Origin: DATKZH01 sp035528065
Lineage (GTDB): Bacteria; Planctomycetota; Planctomycetia; Pirellulales; Thermoguttaceae
DNA: 52,076 nucleotides
Direction of reading: 5' to 3'
NCBI GenBank assembly: GCA_035528065.1
Contig: DATKZH010000253.1
Location: 1 to 52,076 of the forward strand
In this document: piece by piece, positions 51,812 to 52,076 of the stretch
Numbering within the stretch: the first letter of the stretch is position 1
Layout: every line of letters begins with the position of its first letter
Translations under genes and position numbers: made by a program
The notes under the pieces: model-generated
Database searches by the model: none
Seen by the model: only the letters and a program-made list of their open reading frames with translations
Told to the model about the DNA's origin: nothing

Positions 51812-52076
51812 TCAGCGGCTCTCGTCCAGGTGCGAGTTCCAGACGGCTGCGCCCTTCTCGTGCAAGTCGACCCCTCGGAAGAAGGCCTCGGCGATCGCGT
51901 CGAAGGGAGGGTCCTCGTAGCCTTCGACCGTGACGAACTTGGGGCGGTGGACGGCGAAACCGTCCGGCGATTGGACATTCCGGTACGGGACGATCATCTG
52001 GAACGATCGCGGCGCCGCGCCGTATTGGCGCGCCTCGACGACGAGTGCGTCGGTCTTGCCCGACTCCAGCGTCACG
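51812..52076 (-). CDS. 3' end of a gene running off the window
   Basis: The last 88 or so codons of a minus-strand gene that continues beyond the window. The visible part reads RSFQMIVPYRNVQSPDGFAV, then PKFVTVEGYEDPPFDAIAEA and GVDLHEKGAAVWNSHLDESR. It has coding-like composition and no stops. I do not recognise the family. It converges on the DUF6259-like gene with 34 bases between stops. Confidence 0.65.
   Translation of the reverse strand, partial: VTLESGKTDALVVEARQYGAAPRSFQMIVPYRNVQSPDGFAVHRPKFVTVEGYEDPPFDAIAEAFFRGVDLHEKGAAVWNSHLDESR

Overview
The window looks like a chromosomal segment of a planctomycete. The DNA is high in GC, GTG and TTG starts are frequent, and secreted proteins carry twin-arginine or Sec signals. 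The gene content also fits: a Gfo/Idh/MocA oxidoreductase with a TAT signal, a neutral ceramidase-like enzyme, a GH27 alpha-galactosidase, a DUF6259-type secreted protein, a GxxExxY protein, and many short inverted-repeat elements between genes. This assignment is inference from gene style; no rRNA or tRNA gene was seen.

Layout: (1) 1-3776: an incomplete WD40 protein, a MoxR/RavA-type AAA+ ATPase and its 483-aa partner of unknown function. (2) 4037-7099: secreted ceramidase-like and alpha-galactosidase enzymes. (3) 7280-14290: a small accessory island with two putative conflict systems. One is an AAA ATPase overlapping a DUF4276/TOPRIM-like protein. The other is a 1061-aa HTH-NACHT-HEAT-nucleotidyltransferase protein overlapping a HEPN protein. 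A Gfo/Idh/MocA gene lies between them. (4) 14437-20895: sugar isomerase, a SWIM / small protein / SNF2 helicase cluster, and a cupin. (5) 21025-27228: housekeeping genes comEC, rpsO and pnp, and a soluble histidine kinase. (6) 27249-44740: a long surface-glycan cluster with an RmlD-like protein, nucleotidyltransferase, HAD protein, capsule-type glycosyltransferase, flippase, two CDP-alcohol phosphotransferases, two GT2 enzymes, a polysaccharide deacetylase, GT4, GT9, a tiny membrane protein and a GT39-like membrane enzyme. (7) 45157-52076: a Tm-1-like protein and its TIM-barrel partner, separated by a GxxExxY gene set among repeats, then a large secreted DUF6259-type protein and the edge of another gene.

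Two things stand out. First, the 10632-14290 module fuses a STAND (NACHT) sensor, a DNA-binding domain and a minimal nucleotidyltransferase antitoxin in one polypeptide. Its last 47 bases overlap the start of a HEPN toxin-like gene, and a near-consensus promoter lies upstream. It looks like a toxin-antitoxin pair placed under direct control of an innate-immunity-type sensor. Second, at least four families of short inverted repeats have invaded the glycan and Tm-1 regions. Several copies lie inside reading frames: within GT9, at the ends of GT2 and GT9, near the N-terminus of a CDP-alcohol phosphotransferase, and in the tail of the capsule-type transferase. The commonest family also brackets the GxxExxY gene.

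All calls come from reading motifs by eye. No database search, alignment or structure prediction was run.
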